This document shows, one piece after another, positions 47,709-59,700 of a stretch of 64,000 bases of DNA (positions within the stretch are counted from its first letter, which is position 1; every line of letters begins with the position of its first letter). The notes under the pieces were generated by a model. It saw nothing but the letters and a program-made list of their open reading frames with translations, did not search any database and was not told the origin of the DNA. A program made the translations under genes and the position numbers. The DNA is from Lingula anatina. Lineage: Eukaryota; Brachiopoda; Lingulata; Lingulida; Lingulidae. Location of the stretch: assembly GCF_001039355.2 (NCBI RefSeq), contig NW_019775769.1:386027-450026 (forward strand). The letters run 5' to 3'.

Positions 47709-50700
47709 GTTTATTGAGCACTAAATGATATGAAAAAACATTTGCAGGCTCATTTGACTAAATTATTTAAACAAGATATAAGGATATACATTTTAAAAGT
47801 TAAAACTTTCATCATTTGACATATAAAACCAGCTGTAAAATATAAATTTCACTTGATTCTCATCTATAATGTAAAAGACTCCTTATTAAAAAAGACATTC
47901 ACAGTAATAAGAAATTGTGCAACTCCAAACACAACACCTTACCATTCATGTCCATGGCCATCAAATTTTTGCCTTGAATCAGGTGCAGCTCCACCAGGCC
48001 ATACCTAAGACCTGAGATAGAACAAGACATACACAACAGTTCTTCTGAAGTACCTGGTATCATATACCTTCTAATTATGGCAGAAAAATACAAAGAATCC
48101 TTATCACAGTTAACTTTGCCCAACAAGGAGTAAATGTTGATACTTCACACTCTCATGGTATAATCAGATATAAGTTTTATGATATATATTTAAACATATA
48201 GAAAATGAGAGATAACAGGTGCTTAGTTTATGATTTACCTTAACAGGTTAGTGAAGAAGTACTGATAGCAAGATACGACTTGGGCCACCCTCCACAAATT
48301 TAATGTTCTACTGGCAAATATTTTCAAGATTGCAATTTGGAGTGTTCAAAATAAAATCAAAACAGCATCAGGAGCTCATTACCAAGCACGACAACAGCTA
48401 TCTATGTGGAGAAAGATTTTGCTGAAAAATTTATTTTATTTACATTGCAATTATCATTTTGATACTAAACATTTTGTGAATTTCCCCTTTATGGCTTTTG
48501 TGTTTTAAATCATTGTTTGCCAGTAAAACAAAATATTAACCAAGGGTGGCCTGAGACATAATATTGAGGCTTAGGGACTGTTCAGAAGAAGTTGGGTTGC
48601 AATAGCTATCGTGCACTAACTCTGCGGGGGCTCTCACAGAATGCAATTAGATTAACAGACTAACAAATGCCTCCTCTTGATGTTGAGTAGAATAAAAAAA
48701 AGCTGGTGATTATATGAGTATGTTGGAAACAAGAGGAGGCATGTTAGTCCAACTGCATTCAGCAAGAGTCCCCATGGGATTACTGCACAGTAGCTGGTAC
48801 GATAGATTCATTGTGAAAGGCCCCTAGAAAATGAGTCAAGCACCTACTGTGGGTCAGGGTGAACTCCTGGATCTCTCTGTGACGGGCATTCATATGTAAC
48901 AGCTGGAGGAGGAAAGATAAAACACAAACACATCAAAACAGGATGAGAAAGCAATACCGGAATATATTACAGGTTCATATATTAATTCAAACCAAAGATA
49001 AGGTGCATTTGATTCAGTGCGATACTGAAGAAAAATCTATAACTTTATTTTGCTCAATTTATTACTGCTCATATTGTTATTAACTGTATATGGACTAAGT
49101 GAATAATTAGTAGTCTTAACATAGTAGTCTTAGCTAATACTCTTATTATTTTTAGATTTAAACATCTATCATGCCATATTCAAAGATAATACTGAAATCA
49201 AAAGGGGTAGCAGACCTAGTTTAATCTATAAAGAAAACATTTCTGATAAAATAATGAAGCCCATCTGACAATGTTTTGAGTGAATCACTACGTTATAGTT
49301 CATGAAATAAACTGAATTTCTACTTCTAAAAATCATGCTTAAAAGAACATGATTTCTCTTAAATGTGCTCCTCATCTCAATAATAAATGCAAAATTCTAC
49401 TTTAAAATTAATCTTCAGCTGGTTTATTCACCATTAGCTAGGCAAACAGAAAAATGCAGTGAATAAAAAAGGTCCAACATGCACCTTAGTGACATTCTTC
49501 TTCCCAAAAAGCAACATGGAAGCCATGCTAAGAGCAGAGAAGAGATTGCACAGATACCTTGCCAACCCTGCGAACACCCTGCACCAAAAACTAGAAAAGA
49601 AATATGACATGCAAAGAAATGACCTGAAACAGTGAATTTGCAGTCACATACCAAGTGTTAAGAGTGATTGACAATTTGCACAATTTGTTATCATTCTTTG
49701 AAAATGCATAAATATGTCATGAAGCAACCTAATTTTAAGCCAGATCCCCTTTTTTCCAATCCTGGTGTTTTTGGAGCTGGGTATGAAGCCATAAATACTG
49801 TGATCAGCCACCTTTGATCTAAGAAGGCAGAAGACCCTGTTGAAGGGTACATGTGCAGAGATGATATTCCCAGTAATATCCATGTAATGAAGGTGATAGT
49901 CCCAGTTATTTCCATGTGATAAAGGGAGGAGAGGGGGAAGGAGGATCTGGCTTTATTTTGGACTGGTGTTGAATATGCTTGGGGCCGTGCAAGTATGTAC
50001 CATTTATGCATATGGCTAAGCTTTTATGAGTATAATACATTTATAGTAGTTAATTGATTTACTGAATTTTGCCCCCCCCCCCAAATAAAAATAAATTAAA
50101 ACAAAAATTAAAACATTATTCCTCAGTAGTAGGTCTGTTCTGGGCTTATGCCTACAGATGTGTTCACGCTATGTGCTTTAGAATAAATTGTCTTGTGTGT
50201 GTGTGTGTGTGTGTGTTTTTCATGGTAAAGGTTCTTCTTCGTAAGCTTATCGTGCCCCATTACTACACTACTGTGTTCACTAATATTAGTGTGCAACTAC
50301 AATCATCAATTAACTCAGCATGCCATTCTCCAGTTAGTGTCCGACCTAAGGATACCTTGTCGCTATATGTCTTCCATTTTCTCCTGAGCAGCTTAGGAAC
50401 TAAATCCTGCAACTTTAAAGCAGAAGCCACATCTGGCCATCTGTAGCCAAGCAACAAGCTAACATTGTGAGTGTGCTGCCAACCTACACACTACTCAAAT
50501 TATTCATCTTGAAAGAGTTCATAGATTATTATGAAAGTTTAGGTAATATTTGAAGTAAGTTATGAAATTATTTCAAATTCAATATAGCAGTCAAACTGAC
50601 ACTCGTGATCAAGATCTTTCATTTTTTCCTAAAGTTTATTCATCAACCTGTGCTTGTATGCTTCAAAGCTGCATGCAAAACAAAATGATCATAAAGCACT

Positions 50701-53700
50701 GAAACTATCACTTCTGAGATGAACAGCAATGCACATCTCCACTAAAAGTAGCACTTCTACCGTAATACCATTTGTACCCAAGTTTTCACTAACTATACCC
50801 CAAACTATGTATCCCCTGCTGCTTTAAATTAAGATTAGTCTTAACAAATAAGTTATATGTCTCTATCAATGATAAGTTTGATGTTTTTCAGATTTCTATT
50901 CAAAGTTCCAGTTAATGTACACATTCATGTGAAAATATTTGGTAAATATGATACATTTATCATCCAACTTTCTAGAAGAAATTTACTGAAATAAGTCAAT
51001 GATGTAAGATTACATCAAGAAAAAACTTACAGCTGATGTAGAATTAGATCGTCGTTTAGCAATGACATTGTTGTCAGGATAGTGGACATGATGACAGTCA
51101 CTAGATTCTGAAAGAAAAAAATCAGTCCATATACATATATCAGTTCACGATCAACAAAATATCATTTTAACAGAATTCATTCAATGACTTCCTTGATAAT
51201 ATATCAATGACTTCCTTGATAATATACAATTTAACCTTAAGGACATGAACAGTTAGACAAAGAAGAGGATGATTAAAGGACTTATTCACATCGTAGCAGT
51301 TCTCACCAGAATGTGCCACAGAGGCGATGGGTCTGAACAACAAGGAGACAGTAATGGACCCTGAGGTGTTAGGGGCAGTGCACTGTGGTCCTGCTTTCAG
51401 TGGAATTTTCTGCCTCACTTTCCTTATTTCTCCCTGAGAGAGAGGAATGATTAAAGAAACACATCAGTGGCTCATAAGATTTTTTCTGAAACATAAGTTT
51501 ATAAACAAATATTTCAATTTTCTGGTACATTAGTTTAGCTCTTTTGGTAATCCCCACGTTTCCTCTCCCTATCACTACAGAAAAAAATTTATCTCCACCA
51601 GGAAAGCCAAAAATTAATGTAAACTACTGCTTAAAATCCTAACAATATCTCTTGTAAAATAAAAGACGTTCATGAGTATAAGCCGACCTCATTCAGTGTT
51701 ATCACTGCACATCCCAGCAATTCTTCCTCCATATCTGACTTCTTGCTCTGGTCTATAACAAGTACAGAAACAGGAACCTAAGGAAAAAAAGGGGGAAAAT
51801 GATTGTATTTTAAAAATATTTTGACTATTTTTATATACTCGCCAATCCCTGTATAATGTTCATATTCCCTTTTTCAAAGAAAATCACTTCAATTCTTTCA
51901 TTCATAAAAGTCATAAAACTTTCTCATTTCTGATCAAGCACACTTTAAATCTAGAATTTTGAATATCTTATTATGAATAATCAAAGAACAGTTTGACACA
52001 TAAATAAAAGTAAATCAAGGCAGTCTAGTTAATTTTAGTCTAATATATATATATATATATATCAGACATGACTTTGTGCTGTTAGAAAACAGCAGGAGGA
52101 AATAGCACTGTATTATATGGGCAACCATCCAGGGGCACTTAAGTCAGAAAACCTGCCAAGAAAAAATTGGATTTCCAATTTGAAGCAGACAAAATCATGT
52201 TTAATATCTACCTTAGAGTAGTCTGCTACAAAAAATTCTGCAAAGCAATCCCACTTTGGATTTTTACTCAGAGCTTCTGGCAGAGAGGTCTTCACCTAGC
52301 AGGAATAGAGCAAATTTTCCAGACACAATTAATTTTTCATTGAAACAGAGCTTCATTTTTAAAGATATTTCATAAATGTTTATACTATATTATAGATCCA
52401 ACATGTATACTGCTCTTTAGAAACACCCAAAACATTATATGACTGTACCTTTTAACAATGAAATTAATCTGTAAAATGTCACTGTTACATTACCATGATT
52501 CGCATCATGTCTATGACATAATAAGAAAAATACTGTGTTTACCCGTCTTCTGTTCACCACCAGAACACAGTATGGGCTGACTGAGTCTTTAAACTTTGAG
52601 CTTAACTCCTTCGCACTATGGACATGGACATATAGTACTCCTGCATTGCAAGCTGAATAAATAAGGATAAATTGGATGTAAATATGTAAAATTTGCCTTG
52701 AGAGATTATTCTGTACGTGATTTAGTAATTTTGGTTTTATTTAATAAAAGTAACAAATACTGGATCCTGACATCTTTTTTTATGTCCAAAAATTACATCA
52801 TTTGATTCAGAAAAATGTTTATTTTGTTAATCAACTTTTCATTGAGGCAAATTTCAGATGCCATTGGTTATAAAAATGACTTGCTGATAAAGACAATTAT
52901 CAATTTCATGGTATGTAACTCTATGGAAAACCACATGCCTCATTGTCTTAGGAAGTATATAATAAATTTAAATGTTAATAAAGGCGTACACTTTTCTTCG
53001 TCTCCTTGCTCAGACAGAGGAGCCTCTAGTTCAACACGAGGCAGAGGCGTGTATGTCATGTGCATCTCCAACTTAACAGCTCCTTTCAGCGCTAACAAAG
53101 TCTTCTTATCCAGGTCAACTTTATAACTTAAAAGCGACAAAGGGCAAAAAAAAAATCATTAGAAGATTGTTTAACCTTGAAATGTATTATGAGTTGAAAT
53201 ATATTCAACATTGTTGATATAAATTATCATTACCAGACATAATTTGTGAGTAGTCAAAAGTTCTCTGATACATGAGAATACAGCATATTCAAACTTTTTC
53301 AAAAAAATAAACATAAATAATTTATAGATAAATAAAATGCATGTTATACAAAGAAATTTCACAAATGATCAAGCAAAACTTCAATAATCATTACACTTAC
53401 TTTCCATGTTTCTCCAATTTGTAAGATTTCAGAGGAACTTCAAACTGTGCCATTGTGGATGAATGGAGTAGTTTTCTACATTTTAATTTAATAAAAATCT
53501 GAAAAAATATTTAAGTGAAAACACATAATTGCTCTACTTTACAGTCGAAACAAACAAAGTTAAAGAAATAAATGGACATTTTTGTTATTTAATGAAAAAC
53601 AGTTGAGGTTTCTAAGAACAAATAAGCCACAAGAGAACGACACACGTGAATGTAACAGCTAAAATGTCTCCTAAAACTAACTAGGTACAAGTGTCTCCTT

Positions 53701-56700
53701 TTCTGATGGAAATTCATCTGTGTAGTTCTTCAATTATGATTTCATATAAAACGTTCTGCACTAAAATTGAAGCTGTACCTTACAGAGTTCTCATAGTAAC
53801 ACACACGAGGAGGGTCAGGGAATGACTGAAAGCTCTGTAAGGTACAGCTTCAATTTTAATGTAGAAAGTGAAAGGTTTAATCTTATAACATAAGTGTCTC
53901 CTTAGTAAAAACTTGCACTACCTTGTCATGTTTAGGGTTATGCACCAAGAAGGACAGCATACTCTGCCAAGAGGCCTCTCCCTTCACATTGACTGTGTAC
54001 TTCTTCTGGTCACCCAGCTGGACCACACAGTAATGAACAGCATCTGAGAGAAACAATATCACACAATGGTTCACACACACATTTTAATCCAATTCACAAA
54101 CCAACATTTTACACCAATTCATAAACCAAAACTTTTTTTACCAAAATTTTATCATTGCATGCATAATTTATATATTTTCCTCATACAATTTGCAAAGAAA
54201 GAAAAGTCCAAAGTACTATAATTCTCTAAAAGTATCTTATTATTTCTTCATTTCTTATCAAACAGATTCAATAAGGAGGAAGTCCCATATTATATATTAT
54301 ATATGTCGAAGACAGGTGAATCTGGTATAAAACATACTTTACTGGAAAATTATACGATAAATTGCAACACACCTGTGTTTTTCAGGTTGACCTTATACCT
54401 GGTAGATTGACCTTATCTTAGAGGTTGACCTGACCCTACAAGTTGATATTATCTAATAGGTTGACCTGATCTAGGTGGCTGACCTTATCAGACGGGTTGA
54501 CATTACCCATTATGTTGACCTTATCAGAGAGATTGACCTGGCCTTGTAGGTTCACCTTACCAGGTATATTGAACTTATCTGGCTGGTTGACCTTATGTGG
54601 TTGATTGACTTTCCTTGGTACATTGTCCTTTACCAAGAGTTTGATCTGACCTTGGAAGTTGAACTTATCTGGTACATTGTCCTTATCTAATAGGTTGATC
54701 TCACCTGGTAGGTTTAACTTATCTGATGGGTTGATCTCACCTGGTAGGTTTAACTTATCTGATAGGCTGATCTCACCTGGTAGGTTTAACTTATCTGATG
54801 GGCTGATCTCACCTGGTAGGTTAAACTTATCTGAAAGGTTGATCTCACCTGGTAGGTTTAACTTATCTGATGGGTTGATCTCACCTGGTAGGTTTAACTT
54901 ATCTGATGGGTTGATCTCACCTGGTAGGTTTAACTTATCTGATGGGTTGATCTCACCTGGTAGGTTTAACTTATCTGATTGGTTGATCTCAGCTGGTAGG
55001 TTTAACTTATCTGATAGGTTGATCTCACCTGGTAGGTTTAACTTATCTGATGGGTTGATCTCACTTGGTGGGTTTAACTTATCTGATAGGTTGATCTCAC
55101 CTGGTAGGTTTAACTTATCTGAAAGGGTTGATCTCACTTGGTGGGTTTTTAACTTATCTGATGGGTTGACCTTACCTGGTAGGTTTAACTTATCTGATGG
55201 GTTGACCTTACCTGGTAGGTTTAACTTATCTGATGGGTTGCCCTTACCTGATAGGTTTAAATTATTTNCTTCTTTCATTCATAAAAGTCATAAAACTTTC
55301 TCATTTCTGATCAAGCACACTTTAAATCTAGAATTTTGAATATCTTACTGTGAATAATCAAAGAACAGTTTGACACATAAATAAAAGTAAATCAAGGCAG
55401 TCTAGTTAATTTTAGTCTAATATATATATCAATGCTGATATATATATATATCAGACATGACTTTGTGCTGTTAGAAAACAGCAGGAGGAAATAGCACTGT
55501 ATTATATGGGCAACCATCCAGGGGCACTTAAGTCAGAAAACCTGCCAAGAAAAAATTGGATTTCCAATTTGAAGCAGACAAAATCATGTTTAATATCTAC
55601 CTTGGAGTAGTCTGCTACAAAAAATTCTGCAAAGCAATCCCACTTTGGATTTTTACTCAGAGCTTCTGGCAGAGAGGTCTTCACCTAGCAGGAATAGAGC
55701 AAATTTTCCAGACACAATTAATTTTTCATTGAAACAGAGCTTCATTTTTAAAGATATTTAATAAATGTTTATACTATATTATAGATCCATCATGTATACT
55801 GCTCTTTAGAAACACCCAAAACATTATATGACTGTACCTTTTAACAATGAAATTAATCTGTAAAATGTCACTGTTACATTACCATGATTCGCATCATGTA
55901 TATGACATAATAAGAAAAATACTGTGTTTACCCGTCTTCTGTTCACCACCACAACACAGTATGGGCTGACTGAGTCTTTAAACTTTGAACTTAACTCCTC
56001 CGCACCATGGACATGGACATAAAGTACTCCTGCATTGCAAGCTGAAAAAATAGGGATCACTTGATGTAAATATGTAAAATTTGCCTCGAGAGATTATTCT
56101 GTATGTGATTTAGTCATTAAGGTATGATTCAATCAAAGTAACAAATACTGAATCCTGACATCCTTTTTTATGTCCAAAAATTACATCATTTGATTCAGAA
56201 ATATGTTTATTTTTTTAATCAATTTTTCATTGGGGCAAATTTCAGATGCCATTGGTTATAAAAATGACTTGCTGATAAAGACAATTATCAATTTCATGGT
56301 ATGTAACTCTGTGGAAAACCACATGCCTCATTGTCTTAGGAAGTATATAATAAATAAAAATGTTAGTAAAGGCGTACACTTTTCCTCATCTCCTTGCTCA
56401 GACAGAGGAGCCTCTAGTTCAACACGAGGCAGAGGCGTGTACGTCATGTGCATCTCCAACTTCACAGCTCCTTTCAGTGCTAACAAAGTCTTCTTATCCA
56501 GGTCAACTTTATAACTTGGAAGTGTCAAAGGACAAAAAAATCATAAGATTGTTTGACATTGAAATGAGTTGAAATATATTTAAAATTGTTGTTATGAATT
56601 ATCATTATTAGTCATGATTAGAGCTCACAGTGCGTAATCAAAAGGTCTACTGTACATGGCAACATCAGCATATTCAAACTTTTTCTAATATATTTACTGT

Positions 56701-59700
56701 CTTAGTGATAACACGTATATTTGCAACAAACAAAAAATAAAATGCACATTATACAAAGAAATGAAAAAAGGTATTTCATAAATGATCAAGCAAAACTTTG
56801 ATGATTACTTCACTTACTTTCCATGTTTCTCCAATTTGTAAGATTTCAGAGGAACTTCAAACTGTGCCATTGTGGATGAATGAAGTAGTTTTCTACATTT
56901 CAATTTAATAAAAATCTGCAAAAAAAATAAATAAGTGAAAACACACATAACTGCTTACATTCAAAAATCGATTTAAAGAAATAAATGGGCATTTTGTTAT
57001 TTACTGAAAATACAGTGCACTTTCTAAGAACAAATAAGCCACAAGAGAGTGGCATATATCAATGTTACATCAAATATCTCCTAAAACTAAAACAAGTATC
57101 TCCTCAGTAAAACTTTGTACTACCTTGTCATGTTTAGGGTTATGAACCAAGAAGGAGAGCATACTCTGCCAAGAGGCTTCTCCCTTCACATTGACTGTGT
57201 ACTTCTTCTGGTCTCCCAGCTGGACCACACAGTAATGGACAGCATCTGAGAGGAACAATATAACATTTTACTCCAATTCATAAACTTTTTTACCAAAATT
57301 TTATCATTGCATGCATAATTTAAATATTTCCCTAATACATTTTGCAAAGAAAGAAAAGTCCAAAGTAAAATAATTCTCCAAAAGCATCTTATTATTCCTT
57401 CATTTCTTTTCAAACAGATTCAATTAGGAGGAAGTCCCATATTATATATTATATTATGTTACATGTCAAAGACAGGTGAATCTAGTATAAAACATACTGT
57501 ACTGGAAAATTATAAAATAAACTGCAACACACCTGTTTTTTAGGTTGACCTTATCTTACAGGTTGACCTGACCCTACAAGTTGATTTTATCTCATAGGTT
57601 GACCTGATCTAGGTGGCTGACCTTATCAGACGGGTTGACATTACCCATTATGTTGACCTTATCAGAGAGATTGACCTGGCCTTGTAGGTTGAACTTACCT
57701 GGTATACTGAACTTATCTACCTGGTTGACCTTATGTGGTTGATTGACCTTCCTTGGTACATTGTCCTTTACCAAGAGGTTGATCTGACCTTGGAAGTTGA
57801 ACTTATCTGGTACTTTGTCCCTATCTGATAGGTTGATCTCACCTGGTAGGCTTAACTTATCTGATAGGTTGATCTCACCTGGTAGGCTTAACTTATCTGA
57901 TGGGTTGACCTTACCTGATAGGTTTAACTTATCTGATGGGTTGACCTTACCTGATAGGTTTAACTTATCTGGTGGGTTGACCTTACTGGGTGGATTTAAC
58001 TCATCTGATGGGTTGACCTTTCCTGGTAGGTTGACCTTATCTGATAGCTTGACCATACCAAGTAGGTTAACCCTACCAAGCATACGGACCATATCTGACA
58101 GCTTGCCATTACCTGGTAAGTTAAAGACACTGGTTGAAGCCCTGCATATCTGTCCACCACTGAGTACCACTGTGACAACACCCACAGCTGAAACATAAAC
58201 AGCACCAAGCACGTTACCAACCATGTCTCCAAGGATGCTGATGTATTTTAGTTTTCTTTTGAAGATATTTTTAATGTAGGGCTTTAAGTCAATTAAAAGG
58301 ATTTTGTAAGTAGTTTCATCTGTTCCATCTGTTGTCATTAGCGTCAACGAATTGTGCAATTTCTTTGTCATCTGTACTTCAAATAGTCACTTACCTTTGA
58401 TACGTTAATATTTTGTTCACATGCCAAGTAGTATAAACAGGCAAACTAACAGTTAGCTGGCAAGGTTTCTTACATGCAGCTTGTTAGCAGAGAGATATGT
58501 TTTTTGTGTGTGAAATAATAATTCTCATAGAAATCTTATTTTTAAATTAAATATTATTTTGTCACCACTTCATATGAACTATTAATTTCAGTGCTCAGAC
58601 TGCCTTCTTAGATTGTATTCGGCCAGGTCTGTGGGTCACCACCACATTTGGTGTATGTGTAAATTAATTTTGTGAAACATTCATTGTAAGACATCAGGAA
58701 GCTTAAGCAAACCTGCCAATAGCTCAACCCTTTCCCATTTCATATCATTAATTAATCATTTTTGTTACATTTATACATTTTACATTAAATCGGTAATTAT
58801 TTTGTTTATATCACATCTGTGCACCTGATCTAAGGTGGTGCCTGCAGCTGACATTTTGACCAACATCCATTGGCCACCATAAAATAGATCAAAATGATGG
58901 CTGCAGGCAACAGTGTTGGTTGAAGCATTGTAGCCATGCAATACCTAAGCAACTGTGTACAGATCTAAGCTTTAATGAGAACAAATAAGACTATTATTAC
59001 CACCAATTTCAGGGATCATAGCCAACAACTATTTGTGATACAATATAGGGTGCTGCCCAGCAGTTAAGCAATAATAATATAATAGAGCGCTGAAAACAAT
59101 TATTATTAAAAAAGAGAAGAGTTGTGACAAAATATCAAAACTGAATAAAGATAATGAAGAACTAGTACATAAAGGTTAGGGAGAAAAGCCAATATTTAAC
59201 AGATATGCCAATTTCTAAGCTAATCTTAGACTGGGTTCCCATACCTAAATCGATCTAACAGGATCAATCCATCTCCAAGAGGTTTCTTGCTAAAATTGCT
59301 TTTAAACGATAATTAATTACCCTCTAGCAGCTTCAATTGGGGTGACAGACATCTTAACCACTTAAGTTGATTGCAATTTAGCAAGAAGCCCCTCGAAGAT
59401 AGATAAATCCACAGTTAGTACAAAAGGGTCTGGGAATGGTCCTTTTCAACACCACACACACCCACCACTAGATTTTGCTGTTGCTGAAACTGGTGTGGTA
59501 GGTTGACAAAGCTCTATGTCGATGTTGTTGGGGTCAACCAGTACGTCTGTGAGAGCCTCCAAGACCAGAGAGTGAAGCCAAGTTTTCAACAGGGGCAGCT
59601 CCATCACCTGCACTGCCTTGAGAATTCTAATGGAAAACCAGACTTCTGGCCTGAAATGAAAGCACTCTCTCAGTTTATTAGGAAAATCAACAATATTTTT

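Larger units (their letters stand above)
51894..55267. repeat. Overlapping contig copy of part of the SMP-C2 gene
   Basis: This block matches 55271 to about 58060 in the same order with several percent divergence plus indels. It contains duplicates of five exons: 53922-54043, 53401-53498, 52990-53126, 52543-52652 and 52212-52295. All have the same lengths and phases as 57124-57245, 56818-56915, 56378-56514, 55932-56041 and 55601-55684, with a few amino-acid changes (HGAEEL versus HSAKEL). Splicing both sets together would break frame: the last exon of one set ends in phase 0, while the first of the other needs a phase-1 partner. This supports two alleles placed in series. Confidence 0.8.

Noticed and set aside
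49424-50446. Several 76-125 codon frames on both strands
   Set aside because: They lie in a 2.1-kb intron of the SMP-C2 gene, overlap each other and include simple-sequence runs.
54659-55339. 226-codon + strand frame with GLISPGRFNLSD repeats
   Set aside because: It is the complementary reading of the 36-bp minisatellite; a stop-free unit opens frames on both strands. It has no promoter or splice context, and it crosses the N at 55268.
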